A stretch of DNA of 5,206 nt from Hydrogenothermaceae bacterium (GTDB taxonomy: Bacteria; Aquificota; Aquificia; Aquificales; Hydrogenothermaceae): assembly GCA_012961365.1 (NCBI GenBank), contig DTZN01000191.1, positions 1 to 5,206 of the forward strand. Direction: 5' to 3'. A program made the translations under genes and the position numbers. Below the pieces are notes generated by a model. That model ran no database searches. It was not told the DNA's origin and worked only from the letters and a program-made list of their open reading frames with translations. This document shows, piece by piece, positions 1-5,206 of this stretch (position 1 is the first letter of the stretch; each line of letters opens with the position of its first letter).

Positions 1-26
1 CTTAATATTTTATAACCTTTTATCAT
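1..26 (-). CDS. Start of a gene downstream of the sulfite dehydrogenase (partial)
   Basis: Only the first eight codons are inside the window, reading MIKGYKIL, and the gene leaves at the left edge. The ATG at 26-24 is preceded by AGAGGT (40-35) with an 8-nt spacer, a good ribosome binding site. The gene follows the sulfite dehydrogenase stop by 37 nt on the same strand with no terminator hairpin between, so the two are probably co-transcribed. In known systems the molybdenum subunit (SoxC or SorA) is followed by a c-type cytochrome gene (soxD or sorB) that takes its electrons. A cytochrome is therefore a reasonable guess, and the short basic start would fit an export signal, but eight residues cannot establish a function. 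Confidence 0.5.
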
Positions 27-51
27 TTCTTATTACCTCTGAACGGTGTCC

Positions 52-75
52 TTATACTATCTTTTATACTATCTC
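52..75. repeat. 12-bp tandem duplication across the sulfite dehydrogenase stop codon
   Basis: Two adjacent 12-bp units, TTATACTATCTT (52-63) and TTATACTATCTC (64-75), match at 11 of 12 positions. On the coding (minus) strand each unit encodes the last three residues plus the stop: E-I-V-stop, then K-I-V-stop, in the same frame. The stop codon is therefore duplicated in frame four codons downstream. It looks like a simple slippage duplication; any backup-stop role is only a possibility. Confidence 0.7.
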
Positions 76-1287
76 TAATGTAATGCTATCTAATCCATTC
101 CACATATATCCACCAGGGTTCCAACCTGTTTCGTAAGGTTGTTCTTCATTATTTTTATTAATAGCTTTTACCAATACTTTTACTTTCCCTTTTTTTTCTG
201 GTTTAAAGTAATAAAACCATTCTCTAAATGAGTATCTTCCAAACTCAGGTCCCAGTTTTGCTTGTTTCCAAGACTTACCATTATCAAAAGAAACTAATAC
301 TGTTTTTATCCCATATCCTCTATCAAATGCAACTCCTGCAAGTTTAACTACTTCACCTGCTTTCACAACTGTATTATTTTCTGGTTTCGCGATTACAGAT
401 TTTGTGTTCATAAATGTAATAATTCTCTTGTTTTTAGGCTTCTCATCTGGTTTAACACAATGACAAGCGTTATCAGGAATGTGATAAGCTTTTGCCATCC
501 AAAAGTTTTTAAGTTTTTCGTTTAAAACAGTTATAGTGGTAATAGATTTTATCCAGTGAGTAGCATACCATCCAGGAACAACTAATCTTAAAGGAAAACC
601 ATTTAATAATGGTAAAGGTTCACCGTTCATCTCATAAGCAAGAATTAAATCTTCATATAAGCATTTATCTATGTGAAGACTTCTAATTACATCAGGAGTT
701 TTTGGATAAGGAGCTTTGTCAAGACCGTCGAAAGCAACTTCTATACTATCCGGCTTTACTCCTGCATATTTTAAAATGTCTGCTACTCTAACGCCTGTCC
801 AAAGAGCATTTCCCATGCTTCCATACGTCCATTGGGTCCCTGTTGGAGTTTGTTTTTTCTGATAAAATGCTCTACCATTACCTGAACATTGTAAAACTGC
901 ATAGTAAGAAACAGGTTCAAATTTAGTTTTTAAGTCTTCTAAAGATAGTTCCACTTCTTTTTTTACATTTCCTTTTATTTTCAATCTCCATTTTGATGTA
1001 TCAACTTCCGTAGGTATTTCAGATAAGTGCCATCTTACAAAAAATGCTTCATTTGGAGTAATAGCTCTATCAAAATATTTTTTTGGAGTTTCTAATACAG
1101 GAGGTCTATCAACATGAAGTATTAATGGCACTTTTCCTGGATATTTTACAAGGGGAGGATAATTTTCTATGGAAATTTCTTTTGGATTCTCAAAAGCTAA
1201 AGCTTTATCTAAAGCAGTAGTCCCACCTACTGCGGTTAATCCTGCTACTGCCAAACTTCTCTTTAAAAATTCTCTCCTTGTTGTCAT
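64..1287 (-). CDS. Tat-exported sulfite dehydrogenase, molybdopterin subunit (SoxC/SorA-like)
   Basis: Sulfite oxidase-family molybdoenzyme, 407 aa, expected to oxidise sulfite or a protein-bound sulfur intermediate in the periplasm and pass electrons to a cytochrome c. The N-terminus has a twin-arginine motif, TRREFLK (residues 3-9), a hydrophobic stretch, and a likely cleavage site after Ala-Leu-Ala (29-31), so it is exported folded with cofactor. The Mo/molybdopterin domain spans about residues 60-260. It contains VRWH (84-87) and QCSGNGRAF (133-141), where Cys134 is the expected Mo ligand; PGWY (238-241) is another family motif. The C-terminal part, about 290-407, is the Ig-like Mo-co dimerisation domain. 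There is no heme CXXCH, so a separate cytochrome is needed. An extra Cys275-His-Cys277 sits in the linker. The ATG is preceded by GGAGGA (1298-1293) with a 5-nt spacer. SoxC and SorA cannot be told apart without neighbouring genes, so no symbol is given. Confidence 0.88.
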   Translation of the reverse strand: MTTRREFLKRSLAVAGLTAVGGTTALDKALAFENPKEISIENYPPLVKYPGKVPLILHVDRPPVLETPKKYFDRAITPNEAFFVRWHLSEIPTEVDTSKWRLKIKGNVKKEVELSLEDLKTKFEPVSYYAVLQCSGNGRAFYQKKQTPTGTQWTYGSMGNALWTGVRVADILKYAGVKPDSIEVAFDGLDKAPYPKTPDVIRSLHIDKCLYEDLILAYEMNGEPLPLLNGFPLRLVVPGWYATHWIKSITTITVLNEKLKNFWMAKAYHIPDNACHCVKPDEKPKNKRIITFMNTKSVIAKPENNTVVKAGEVVKLAGVAFDRGYGIKTVLVSFDNGKSWKQAKLGPEFGRYSFREWFYYFKPEKKGKVKVLVKAINKNNEEQPYETGWNPGGYMWNGLDSITLEIV

Positions 1288-1292
1288 TTATA

Positions 1293-1298
1293 TCCTCC
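1293..1298 (-). promoter_or_regulatory. Ribosome binding site of the sulfite dehydrogenase gene
   Basis: GGAGGA on the minus strand, 5 nt before the ATG at 1287. It supports the start that places the twin-arginine motif at residues 4-5. Confidence 0.75.
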
Positions 1299-1322
1299 AA
1301 AGCTTTAAAAATTTAGAATATA

Positions 1323-1351
1323 ATTATATTTGTATACTAAGTTTGTATTGA
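1323..1351 (-). promoter_or_regulatory. Candidate promoter of the sulfite dehydrogenase gene
   Basis: A perfect -10 hexamer TATAAT lies at 1328-1323 on the minus strand. Seventeen bases upstream is TCAATA (1351-1346), only a 3 of 6 match to the -35 consensus. Initiation near 1316 would give a leader of about 28 nt that includes the ribosome binding site. In AT-rich DNA a TATAAT can occur by chance and the -35 is weak, so this is tentative. An activator could compensate for the poor -35. Confidence 0.38.
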
Positions 1352-1376
1352 TAGATTTAATTAATAGTGCTATAAA
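1348..1376 (+). promoter_or_regulatory. Sigma70-type promoter of the cupin gene
   Basis: TTGATA (1348-1353) and TATAAA (1371-1376) are each 5 of 6 to consensus and separated by exactly 17 bp. Transcription would begin near 1383, giving a leader of about 34 nt to the ATG at 1417. Because this start point lies downstream of the TTG at 1330, it argues against the longer reading frame. The -35 overlaps the tentative -35 of the divergent sulfite dehydrogenase promoter. Confidence 0.6.
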
Positions 1377-1404
1377 GCCGATACTTATAAATACAAAGAT
1401 GTAT

Positions 1405-1409
1405 GAGGT
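1405..1409 (+). promoter_or_regulatory. Ribosome binding site that decides the cupin start
   Basis: GAGGT, 7 nt before the ATG at 1417. Neither the in-frame TTG at 1330 nor the ATG at 1399 has a comparable purine-rich site in front of it, so 1417 is chosen as the start. Confidence 0.6.
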
Positions 1410-1416
1410 ATTGGAT

Positions 1417-1737
1417 ATGATACTAGATAAGAAAGTAATTGTTAGGAAAACTGGAATAACAAATGTTAAAGAAATAAAAAAAATATTAAAAATCGAAGGA
1501 TACAGTTCCATTTACAGTTGGACTGACTATCCGGGAACAAAATATGATTGGCATGCTCATTCATACAGAGAAGTTAGATGGGTTTATAAAGGTAAAGTTA
1601 TTATTGGATATGAGGGTGGGGAGGTTATTTTAGAACCGGGAGATATGCTTGAAATAGAAGCTGGAACTAAACACTGGGCTAAAACAGATGAAGGAGTAAG
1701 TTATATTTGTGGAAGTAAAGAGTATCCTTTATTGTAA
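1417..1737 (+). CDS. Small single-domain cupin protein
   Basis: A 106-aa cytoplasmic beta-barrel protein with no signal peptide. Cupin motif 1 is a perfect G(X)5HXH(X)3E(X)6G running from Gly40 to Gly59, with His46, His48 and Glu52 as metal ligands. Motif 2 supplies Gly75, Gly83 and the fourth ligand His86, but Glu81 replaces the usual proline and the final Asn is absent. All four metal-binding residues are present, so a bound divalent metal is likely. Small cupins include dioxygenases, isomerases and ligand sensors, and the substrate cannot be named. The frame stays open back to a TTG at 1330, but the promoter at 1348-1376 and ribosome binding site at 1405-1409 place the start at 1417. The gene is divergent from the sulfite dehydrogenase gene and convergent with gatA, so it is probably transcribed alone. 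Confidence 0.85.
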   Translation: MILDKKVIVRKTGITNVKEIKKILKIEGYSSIYSWTDYPGTKYDWHAHSYREVRWVYKGKVIIGYEGGEVILEPGDMLEIEAGTKHWAKTDEGVSYICGSKEYPLL

Positions 1738-1765
1738 GTAAAATTATACGTTAGATAAATAAAAA

Positions 1766-1785
1766 AAAGGGAGAAATCTCCCTTT
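1766..1785. terminator. Bidirectional intrinsic terminator between the cupin gene and gatA
   Basis: A perfect 8-bp stem, AAAGGGAG (1766-1773) and CTCCCTTT (1778-1785), closes a 4-nt loop. On the minus strand the stem runs into eight consecutive T (complement of A 1768-1761), a strong U-tract for ending the gatA operon, whose stop is 12 nt upstream. On the plus strand the stem is followed by TTTATATTTT, weaker but usable for the cupin transcript, whose stop is 28 nt upstream. Confidence 0.85.
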
Positions 1786-1797
1786 ATATTTTGCTTA

Positions 1798-3255
1798 TTA
1801 AGTTTCTGGAAATTTTTTATAAAAATCATTTAATCTTTCATAATAATGGGCAACTGTAAATAAAGTTTCTTCATCAAAAGGTTTTGCTATAAATTGAGCA
1901 CCTACAGGTAAATTACCTATAAATCCACAAGGAACACTTATTGCTGGAACCGTTGCCATATTGACTGACACTGTAAATATATCTGATAAATACATCTGTA
2001 TAGGGTCGTTTGATTTTTCTCCAATCTTAAATGCTACATCTGGAGTTGTTGGAGTTAGTAAAACATCTACTTTTTCAAATGCTTTTATAAATTCTTGATA
2101 AATTAATGTTCTAACTTTTTGAGCTTTAAGATAATATGCATCGTAATATCCAGAAGATAAAGCATAAGTTCCTATCATAATTCTTCTTTTTACTTCTGCT
2201 CCAAATCCTTCATCTCTTGTTTTTTGATACATATCTTCTAAATCTTCATAATTTTTTACTCTGTATCCGTATCTAACTCCATCAAATCTTGCAAGGTTAG
2301 ATGATGCTTCAGATGGAGCAATTATGTAATATGCTTCTATTGCGTATTTTGCAGTTGGAAGTGATACAGAAACTAATTCTGCTCCTTCTTTTTCAAGTTG
2401 CTGTGCTACATTTAAAACCATATCTTTAATTTGTGGATTTAACCCTTCGGAGAAAAATTCTTCTGGAAGGCCTATTTTTAATCCTTTAATATCTTTTCCT
2501 ATTGCTTTTGTGAAATCTGGAACTTCTCTTTTTGCAGATGTGCTGTCTTTTGGGTCATTCCCACTTATTATATTTAACAAAATTGCACTGTCTTCAACGG
2601 TTCTTGTAATTGGACCAATCTGGTCTAAAGAAGATGCGAATGCTACAAGTCCATATCTTGATACTCTTCCATATGTTGGCTTTAGTCCAACTACTCCACA
2701 AAACGCCGCAGGTTGTCTAATAGAACCTCCTGTATCAGAGCCAAGTGATGCTGGCACTATACCTGCTCCAACTGCTGATGCAGAACCTCCAGAAGAACCA
2801 CCAGGAACTCTTTCTATATCCCAAGGATTTTTAGTTGTAAAAAATGCTGAATTTTCAGTAGATGAGCCCATTGCAAACTCATCCATATTTGTTTTTCCTG
2901 CTATTATATAACTTGCATTTTTTAATTTTTCTATAACCGTTGCATCAAATGGAGGGATATAATTTTCTAACATTTTAGATGAACATGTAGTCTTTATACC
3001 TTTTGTTGAAATATTATCTTTTATTGCAATTGGAATTCCAAAAACAAAAGGAACTTCATCTAATTTCGTAAGTTCTTCATCTTTTTGTTTTGCCTCTTCT
3101 AATGCTTTTTCTGATAAATCAGAAACATAGCTACTTATTTTAGGTTCAAACTCTTCTTTTCTTTTTATAAAACTTTCAACTATTTCTGAAGGTTTTACTT
3201 CCTTTTTAGATATTAAACTTGATAATTCCTTTAAACTCCTTTTCCAAAGCTCCAT
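1798..3255 (-). CDS. gatA: Asp-tRNA(Asn)/Glu-tRNA(Gln) amidotransferase subunit A
   Basis: GatA, 485 aa, the glutaminase subunit of GatCAB. It releases ammonia from glutamine, and GatB uses it to convert Glu-tRNA(Gln) to Gln-tRNA(Gln) and/or Asp-tRNA(Asn) to Asn-tRNA(Asn) in the cytoplasm. The amidase-signature Ser-cisSer-Lys triad is intact: Lys79 in GIPIAIKDN, cis-Ser154 in PGGSSGGSA and the nucleophile Ser178 in [11 protein letters not shown]. This is the same numbering as the characterised Staphylococcus aureus enzyme. Length is normal for the family. The ATG is preceded by AGAGGT (3267-3262) with a 6-nt spacer; that site overlaps the stop of the ytxH-like gene 4 nt upstream, which suggests translational coupling. 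It is the last gene of its operon and is followed by the 1766-1785 terminator. gatB and gatC are not in the window, so the subunits are apparently encoded apart, as in many genomes. Confidence 0.96.
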   Translation of the reverse strand: MELWKRSLKELSSLISKKEVKPSEIVESFIKRKEEFEPKISSYVSDLSEKALEEAKQKDEELTKLDEVPFVFGIPIAIKDNISTKGIKTTCSSKMLENYIPPFDATVIEKLKNASYIIAGKTNMDEFAMGSSTENSAFFTTKNPWDIERVPGGSSGGSASAVGAGIVPASLGSDTGGSIRQPAAFCGVVGLKPTYGRVSRYGLVAFASSLDQIGPITRTVEDSAILLNIISGNDPKDSTSAKREVPDFTKAIGKDIKGLKIGLPEEFFSEGLNPQIKDMVLNVAQQLEKEGAELVSVSLPTAKYAIEAYYIIAPSEASSNLARFDGVRYGYRVKNYEDLEDMYQKTRDEGFGAEVKRRIMIGTYALSSGYYDAYYLKAQKVRTLIYQEFIKAFEKVDVLLTPTTPDVAFKIGEKSNDPIQMYLSDIFTVSVNMATVPAISVPCGFIGNLPVGAQFIAKPFDEETLFTVAHYYERLNDFYKKFPET

Positions 3256-3267
3256 CTTCTTACCTCT
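3256..3267 (-). promoter_or_regulatory. gatA ribosome binding site overlapping the upstream stop
   Basis: AGAGGTAAGAAG directly precedes the gatA ATG. AGAGGT (3267-3262) is the ribosome binding site. The upstream gene ends AGG-TAA (3265-3260), so ribosomes finishing it sit on the gatA start signal. Confidence 0.7.
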
Positions 3268-3535
3268 GGATAATTTCTTCTAATTGTTTTATTTGTTTTT
3301 CTACAACCTTTAAAATTTTCTCTTGATTTTCTACCGTTTCTTCTTCCGCTTTTTTTATAGTTTGTTTTACAGATTGAATAATTGCAGAAATTTTTTGTTT
3401 TACATTTTCCTTTAACTCTAAATTTTCTATTTTTAGTTCTATTTCTACAAGCTTATTTTTTATTTTTTCTTTATTTTGATAAAGAATATATCCTGCCAGT
3501 GCCCCTGCCATGAAACCAAGTATAAAATTTTTCAA
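3260..3535 (-). CDS. YtxH-like membrane-anchored coiled-coil protein
   Basis: A 91-aa protein with one N-terminal hydrophobic segment, about residues 4-19, containing a glycine zipper (Gly7, Gly11, Gly15). A charged Lys/Glu-rich helix with heptad-like hydrophobic spacing runs from about residue 22 to 91 and is predicted coiled coil. This layout is that of the YtxH family, whose Bacillus member is a general-stress protein of unknown biochemical role. The start is TTG at 3535, chosen because GGAGGA (3547-3542) lies 6 nt before it and translation from it begins the hydrophobic segment; no ATG is placed to replace it. It lies 48 nt after the DUF948-like gene and 4 nt before gatA. Function is unknown; an envelope or stress role is inference. 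Confidence 0.75.
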   Translation of the reverse strand: MKNFILGFMAGALAGYILYQNKEKIKNKLVEIELKIENLELKENVKQKISAIIQSVKQTIKKAEEETVENQEKILKVVEKQIKQLEEIIQR

Positions 3536-3541
3536 TTTATT

Positions 3542-3547
3542 TCCTCC
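3542..3547 (-). promoter_or_regulatory. Ribosome binding site supporting a TTG start of the ytxH-like gene
   Basis: GGAGGA on the minus strand, 6 nt before the TTG at 3535. This strong site is the reason to accept a non-ATG start. The rest of the gap at 3548-3583 shows no clear promoter or hairpin. Confidence 0.7.
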
Positions 3548-3583
3548 AAAGGGATTTTTTATGTAGAAAAATACTAGTTAGTT

Positions 3584-3829
3584 TCATTTCTTCTTATTTC
3601 TTTTAAATATTGAAAATATACTAAATATTGATGTTGTATTTTCCAAATTTTCAACAATTTGGTGAACTTTTGGTGAAATTACCTTATAATCCAATTTTAA
3701 CTCAAGAAGTAATTCTTTTAATGTTTTAAATATTCCAAATAGCACAAAGAAAATCCCCACCATTCCCGCGGTTATGATTATCATACATAAAGCAATTATA
3801 CCTAGAAAAAAGGTATTAAGCCCCTCCAT
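3584..3829 (-). CDS. Short DUF948-like (YtxG-like) membrane protein
   Basis: An 81-aa protein with a long N-terminal hydrophobic stretch, about residues 7-35 (one membrane-spanning helix, possibly slightly more). After it comes an amphipathic helix, KTLKELLLELK, then a short segment with regularly spaced Val/Ile/Leu and Asn/Glu, and a basic tail ending NKKK. This resembles the start of DUF948 proteins such as Bacillus YtxG, and the next gene is YtxH-like, as in the Bacillus ytxGH pair. Similarity is by general pattern only. Near the C-terminus Ser-Ile-Phe occurs three times in a row. The ATG at 3829 has AGGAGA (3840-3835) 5 nt upstream, overlapping the osmC-like stop (TAG, 3841-3839). Not recognised with certainty; it could be an unrelated small membrane protein. 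Confidence 0.65.
   Translation of the reverse strand: MEGLNTFFLGIIALCMIIITAGMVGIFFVLFGIFKTLKELLLELKLDYKVISPKVHQIVENLENTTSIFSIFSIFKRNKKK
3605..3631. repeat. Three tandem 9-nt units encoding Ser-Ile-Phe
   Basis: Units AAATATTGA (3605-3613), AAATATACT (3614-3622) and AAATATTGA (3623-3631) lie in frame near the end of the DUF948-like gene. Each encodes Ser-Ile-Phe on the minus strand. The middle unit uses the AGT serine codon and the outer two use TCA, so the repeat is partly diverged. Confidence 0.6.
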
Positions 3830-3834
3830 AAAAA

Positions 3835-3841
3835 TCTCCTA
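3835..3841 (-). promoter_or_regulatory. Ribosome binding site overlapping the osmC-like stop codon
   Basis: TAGGAGA on the minus strand holds both the TAG stop of the osmC-like gene (3841-3839) and the AGGAGA site for the DUF948-like gene (spacer 5 nt). This is a typical arrangement for translational coupling. Confidence 0.65.
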
Positions 3842-4243
3842 TCCTATAAACTTCTTTTCTATTTTAGCACCTTTTTCCAATGTATTTCCTACTGTGCAAC
3901 CTCTTTTTCCTATTTCCATAACTCTTGCTATTTGGTCTTCTGTTAAATCTGATTTAAAAGAAACATTCAAAATAATTGTTTCGTATCTATTTTCTGATTC
4001 ATGTTTTTTAGCTTTTACTTCGATTTTTAAATCTTCTATTTTGTATCCTTTATGGTTTGTATATGCTTGAACGGTTATGCCAAAACAATATCCAAGGGAT
4101 AAAAGCATTAAGTCTGTCGCTTTTACTTTCATTTTCGATACATCAATCTTATCTGCTTCTTCGGCATTTAAAACATCTGCCAGCCATTTTTCATCTTCAA
4201 ATGACAAGTTTACTTGTCTTTGTTCTATTTCTTTTTTTGCCAA
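3839..4243 (-). CDS. OsmC/Ohr-family peroxide-reductase-like protein
   Basis: A 134-aa cytoplasmic protein of the OsmC family, thiol-dependent reductases of organic and inorganic hydroperoxides. The two family cysteines are present: Cys53, in the central helix LLSLGYCFG, and Cys116, in KRGCTVGNT; these would form the redox pair. The region before Cys53 (ATDLMLLSLGYC) matches the usual 'P-x-(D/E)-L-hydrophobic-Cys' helix, though Ala-Thr stands where many members have Pro. Length is normal. The start is TTG at 4243, supported by a perfect AGGAGGT (4257-4251) 7 nt upstream. It sits 17 nt after the DUF255 gene and 9 nt before the DUF948-like gene. Whether it is an OsmC, Ohr or YhfA subtype is unclear, so no symbol is given. 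Confidence 0.88.
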   Translation of the reverse strand: MAKKEIEQRQVNLSFEDEKWLADVLNAEEADKIDVSKMKVKATDLMLLSLGYCFGITVQAYTNHKGYKIEDLKIEVKAKKHESENRYETIILNVSFKSDLTEDQIARVMEIGKRGCTVGNTLEKGAKIEKKFIG

Positions 4244-4250
4244 GTTTTTA

Positions 4251-4257
4251 ACCTCCT
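4251..4257 (-). promoter_or_regulatory. Consensus ribosome binding site before the osmC-like TTG start
   Basis: AGGAGGT, a perfect Shine-Dalgarno sequence, 7 nt before the TTG at 4243. It decides the non-ATG start of the osmC-like gene. Confidence 0.8.
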
Positions 4258-4260
4258 ATT

Positions 4261-5206
4261 TTATTGACTAATTAATTGTATCACTTGATTAACTTTAGAA
4301 ACAGGCTCTTTGCAGGCAAAGTTTTCACATATATATACTTTTATTTCATCTTCATTTGGTAAAGAGTTTATAAATTCTGAAATTTGAGATAAATAGTTAT
4401 CCTTGTATCCTAACACCTTAAATGGTTGATAAACTGTTTCTAATTTCCTTCTATATTCCGTTGCTAACTCTTTCTGCCCTACAAAAATTATCTCTTTAGA
4501 AAATAACATATTTATAAATCCTATTAAAAACATTGTATGTCCATAAGGAGCTAAATTTATTTCACTGTAAAACTCTCTTTCTGTTTCTTCTGCTAAAGTT
4601 TTATATTTTTTATTTGAAGTTAGTTTATAAAGGAAAACAAGGTTATTATACATAATTGAATTACCAGATGGATATGCTCCATCATAAACTTCCTTTTGAC
4701 GAATTGGAACATCTTTATTATTTTCTGATGTAAAATAAAATCCACCTGAAGATTTATCATAAAATAGTTCAACGGCTTTTTCTGTTAACTGGATAGCAGT
4801 TTTTAAATATTTTTCATCAAAATCTATCTGATAAAGCTCAAGAAGTGCATAAATAGTAAATGAATAATCATCTAAATTCCCTTCAAATGATACTTCTCCA
4901 TCTTTATATCTGTGGTATAAAATACCATTTTTAAGCATATTCTTAAGTATAAAATCCATAGCTTTTTTAGCTATTTTTATATATTCATCATTATTAAAAA
5001 CAATTCCTGCTTGTGTTAAGGCTTTAATAAATAACCCATTCCAATCTGTTAATATTTTCGTATCTTTTAAAGGTCTAATCCTACTTTTTCTTGCTTTAAA
5101 AAGTTTTTTCAGGTTATTTTCATAAATTTCCTTTAATTTCACTTCTGGAATATTTAATTCTTTTGATAAAGTTTTCAAATCTTTTGAAATATGTATTATA
5201 TTCCTA
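4261..5206 (-). CDS. DUF255/YyaL-type protein, C-terminal part (partial)
   Basis: The frame is open to the right edge, so the 5' end is missing; about 314 residues are present out of a family usual of roughly 600-700. The first residues, RNIIHISKDL, match the family's 'NILH' segment, so the in-frame TTG at 5178 is internal, not a start. What remains is the (alpha/alpha)6-barrel part, related to N-acylglucosamine 2-epimerase-like folds. Family landmarks are KILTDWNGL, a YPSGNS segment (YDGAYPSGNS) and the C-terminal YICENFACKEPV. The thioredoxin-like N-terminal domain (DUF255, spermatogenesis-associated protein 20 family) would lie outside the window. The biochemical role is unknown; a thiol or redox link is suggested by the missing domain and by the OsmC gene 17 nt downstream. 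The operon promoter is presumably upstream, off the right edge. Confidence 0.85.
   Translation of the reverse strand, partial: RNIIHISKDLKTLSKELNIPEVKLKEIYENNLKKLFKARKSRIRPLKDTKILTDWNGLFIKALTQAGIVFNNDEYIKIAKKAMDFILKNMLKNGILYHRYKDGEVSFEGNLDDYSFTIYALLELYQIDFDEKYLKTAIQLTEKAVELFYDKSSGGFYFTSENNKDVPIRQKEVYDGAYPSGNSIMYNNLVFLYKLTSNKKYKTLAEETEREFYSEINLAPYGHTMFLIGFINMLFSKEIIFVGQKELATEYRRKLETVYQPFKVLGYKDNYLSQISEFINSLPNEDEIKVYICENFACKEPVSKVNQVIQLISQ

Noticed and set aside
1299..1306. AAAGCTTT palindrome in the divergent intergenic region
   Set aside because: Eight-base palindrome in AT-rich sequence, too short and low in information to call an operator.
1169..1351. 60-residue plus-strand frame over the 5' end of the dehydrogenase gene
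   Set aside because: Antisense to the Tat signal peptide of a well-supported gene and has no ribosome binding site.
1305..1511. 68-residue open frame on the minus strand
   Set aside because: Antisense to the cupin gene and across its promoter region; hydrophobic composition is the expected shadow of Lys/Ile-rich AT-rich coding sequence.
2510..2911. 133-residue open frame on the plus strand inside gatA
   Set aside because: It lies wholly antisense to the conserved catalytic region of gatA; Pro/Ala/Ser-rich composition is what the complement of the Gly/Ser-rich amidase signature would give. No ribosome binding site or family motif.
3548..3583. Possible internal promoter before the ytxH-like gene
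   Set aside because: AT-rich gap with no pair of hexamers at acceptable spacing; only weak -10-like strings that are expected by chance.
3774..4271. Three plus-strand frames over the osmC-like and neighbouring genes
   Set aside because: All are antisense to well-supported minus-strand genes with strong start signals, and none shows recognisable motifs.
5176..5178. TTG as start of a 305-residue protein
   Set aside because: The frame continues to the window edge and the residues before the TTG match the family's conserved segment, so this is an internal leucine codon of a truncated gene.

Overview
The window is AT-rich, tightly packed bacterial DNA with no mobile element, CRISPR array or RNA gene that I can recognise. 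Strong AGGAGGT-type Shine-Dalgarno sites, TTG start codons, Lys/Glu/Ile-rich proteins and a periplasmic sulfite dehydrogenase-type enzyme fit a sulfur-oxidising thermophile of the Aquificota (Sulfurihydrogenibium/Persephonella-like). That placement is inference from composition and gene content, not a database match.

Left part, minus strand (1-1287): a Tat-exported molybdopterin sulfite dehydrogenase (SoxC/SorA type). It is followed 37 nt later by the first eight codons of another gene that runs off the left edge and has its own ribosome binding site. Middle, plus strand (1417-1737): a small single-domain cupin transcribed divergently from the dehydrogenase gene. Its start is reassigned to an internal ATG because a good promoter (TTGATA-N17-TATAAA) and ribosome binding site lie inside the longer frame. 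The -35 regions of the two divergent promoters appear to overlap. A bidirectional hairpin terminator at 1766-1785 separates the cupin gene from the convergent operon to its right.

Right part, minus strand (1798-5206): a five-gene co-directional cluster transcribed right to left. The order is the C-terminal part of a DUF255/YyaL-type protein, an OsmC-family peroxide-reductase-like protein, a short DUF948-like (YtxG-like) membrane protein, a YtxH-like membrane/coiled-coil protein, and gatA, the amidase subunit of the tRNA-dependent amidotransferase. Gaps are 4-48 nt, and two ribosome binding sites overlap the stop codon of the gene before. The cluster therefore reads as one operon ending at the 1766-1785 terminator, with its promoter beyond the right edge. 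The first four genes look like redox or envelope-stress functions; gatA is a translation gene carried at the end.

Most of the window is ordinary housekeeping and energy-metabolism sequence. The points most worth a second look are the overlapping divergent promoters, the cut-off partner gene of the sulfite dehydrogenase, its Cys-His-Cys element, and the ytxGH-like pair inside an OsmC/gatA operon.
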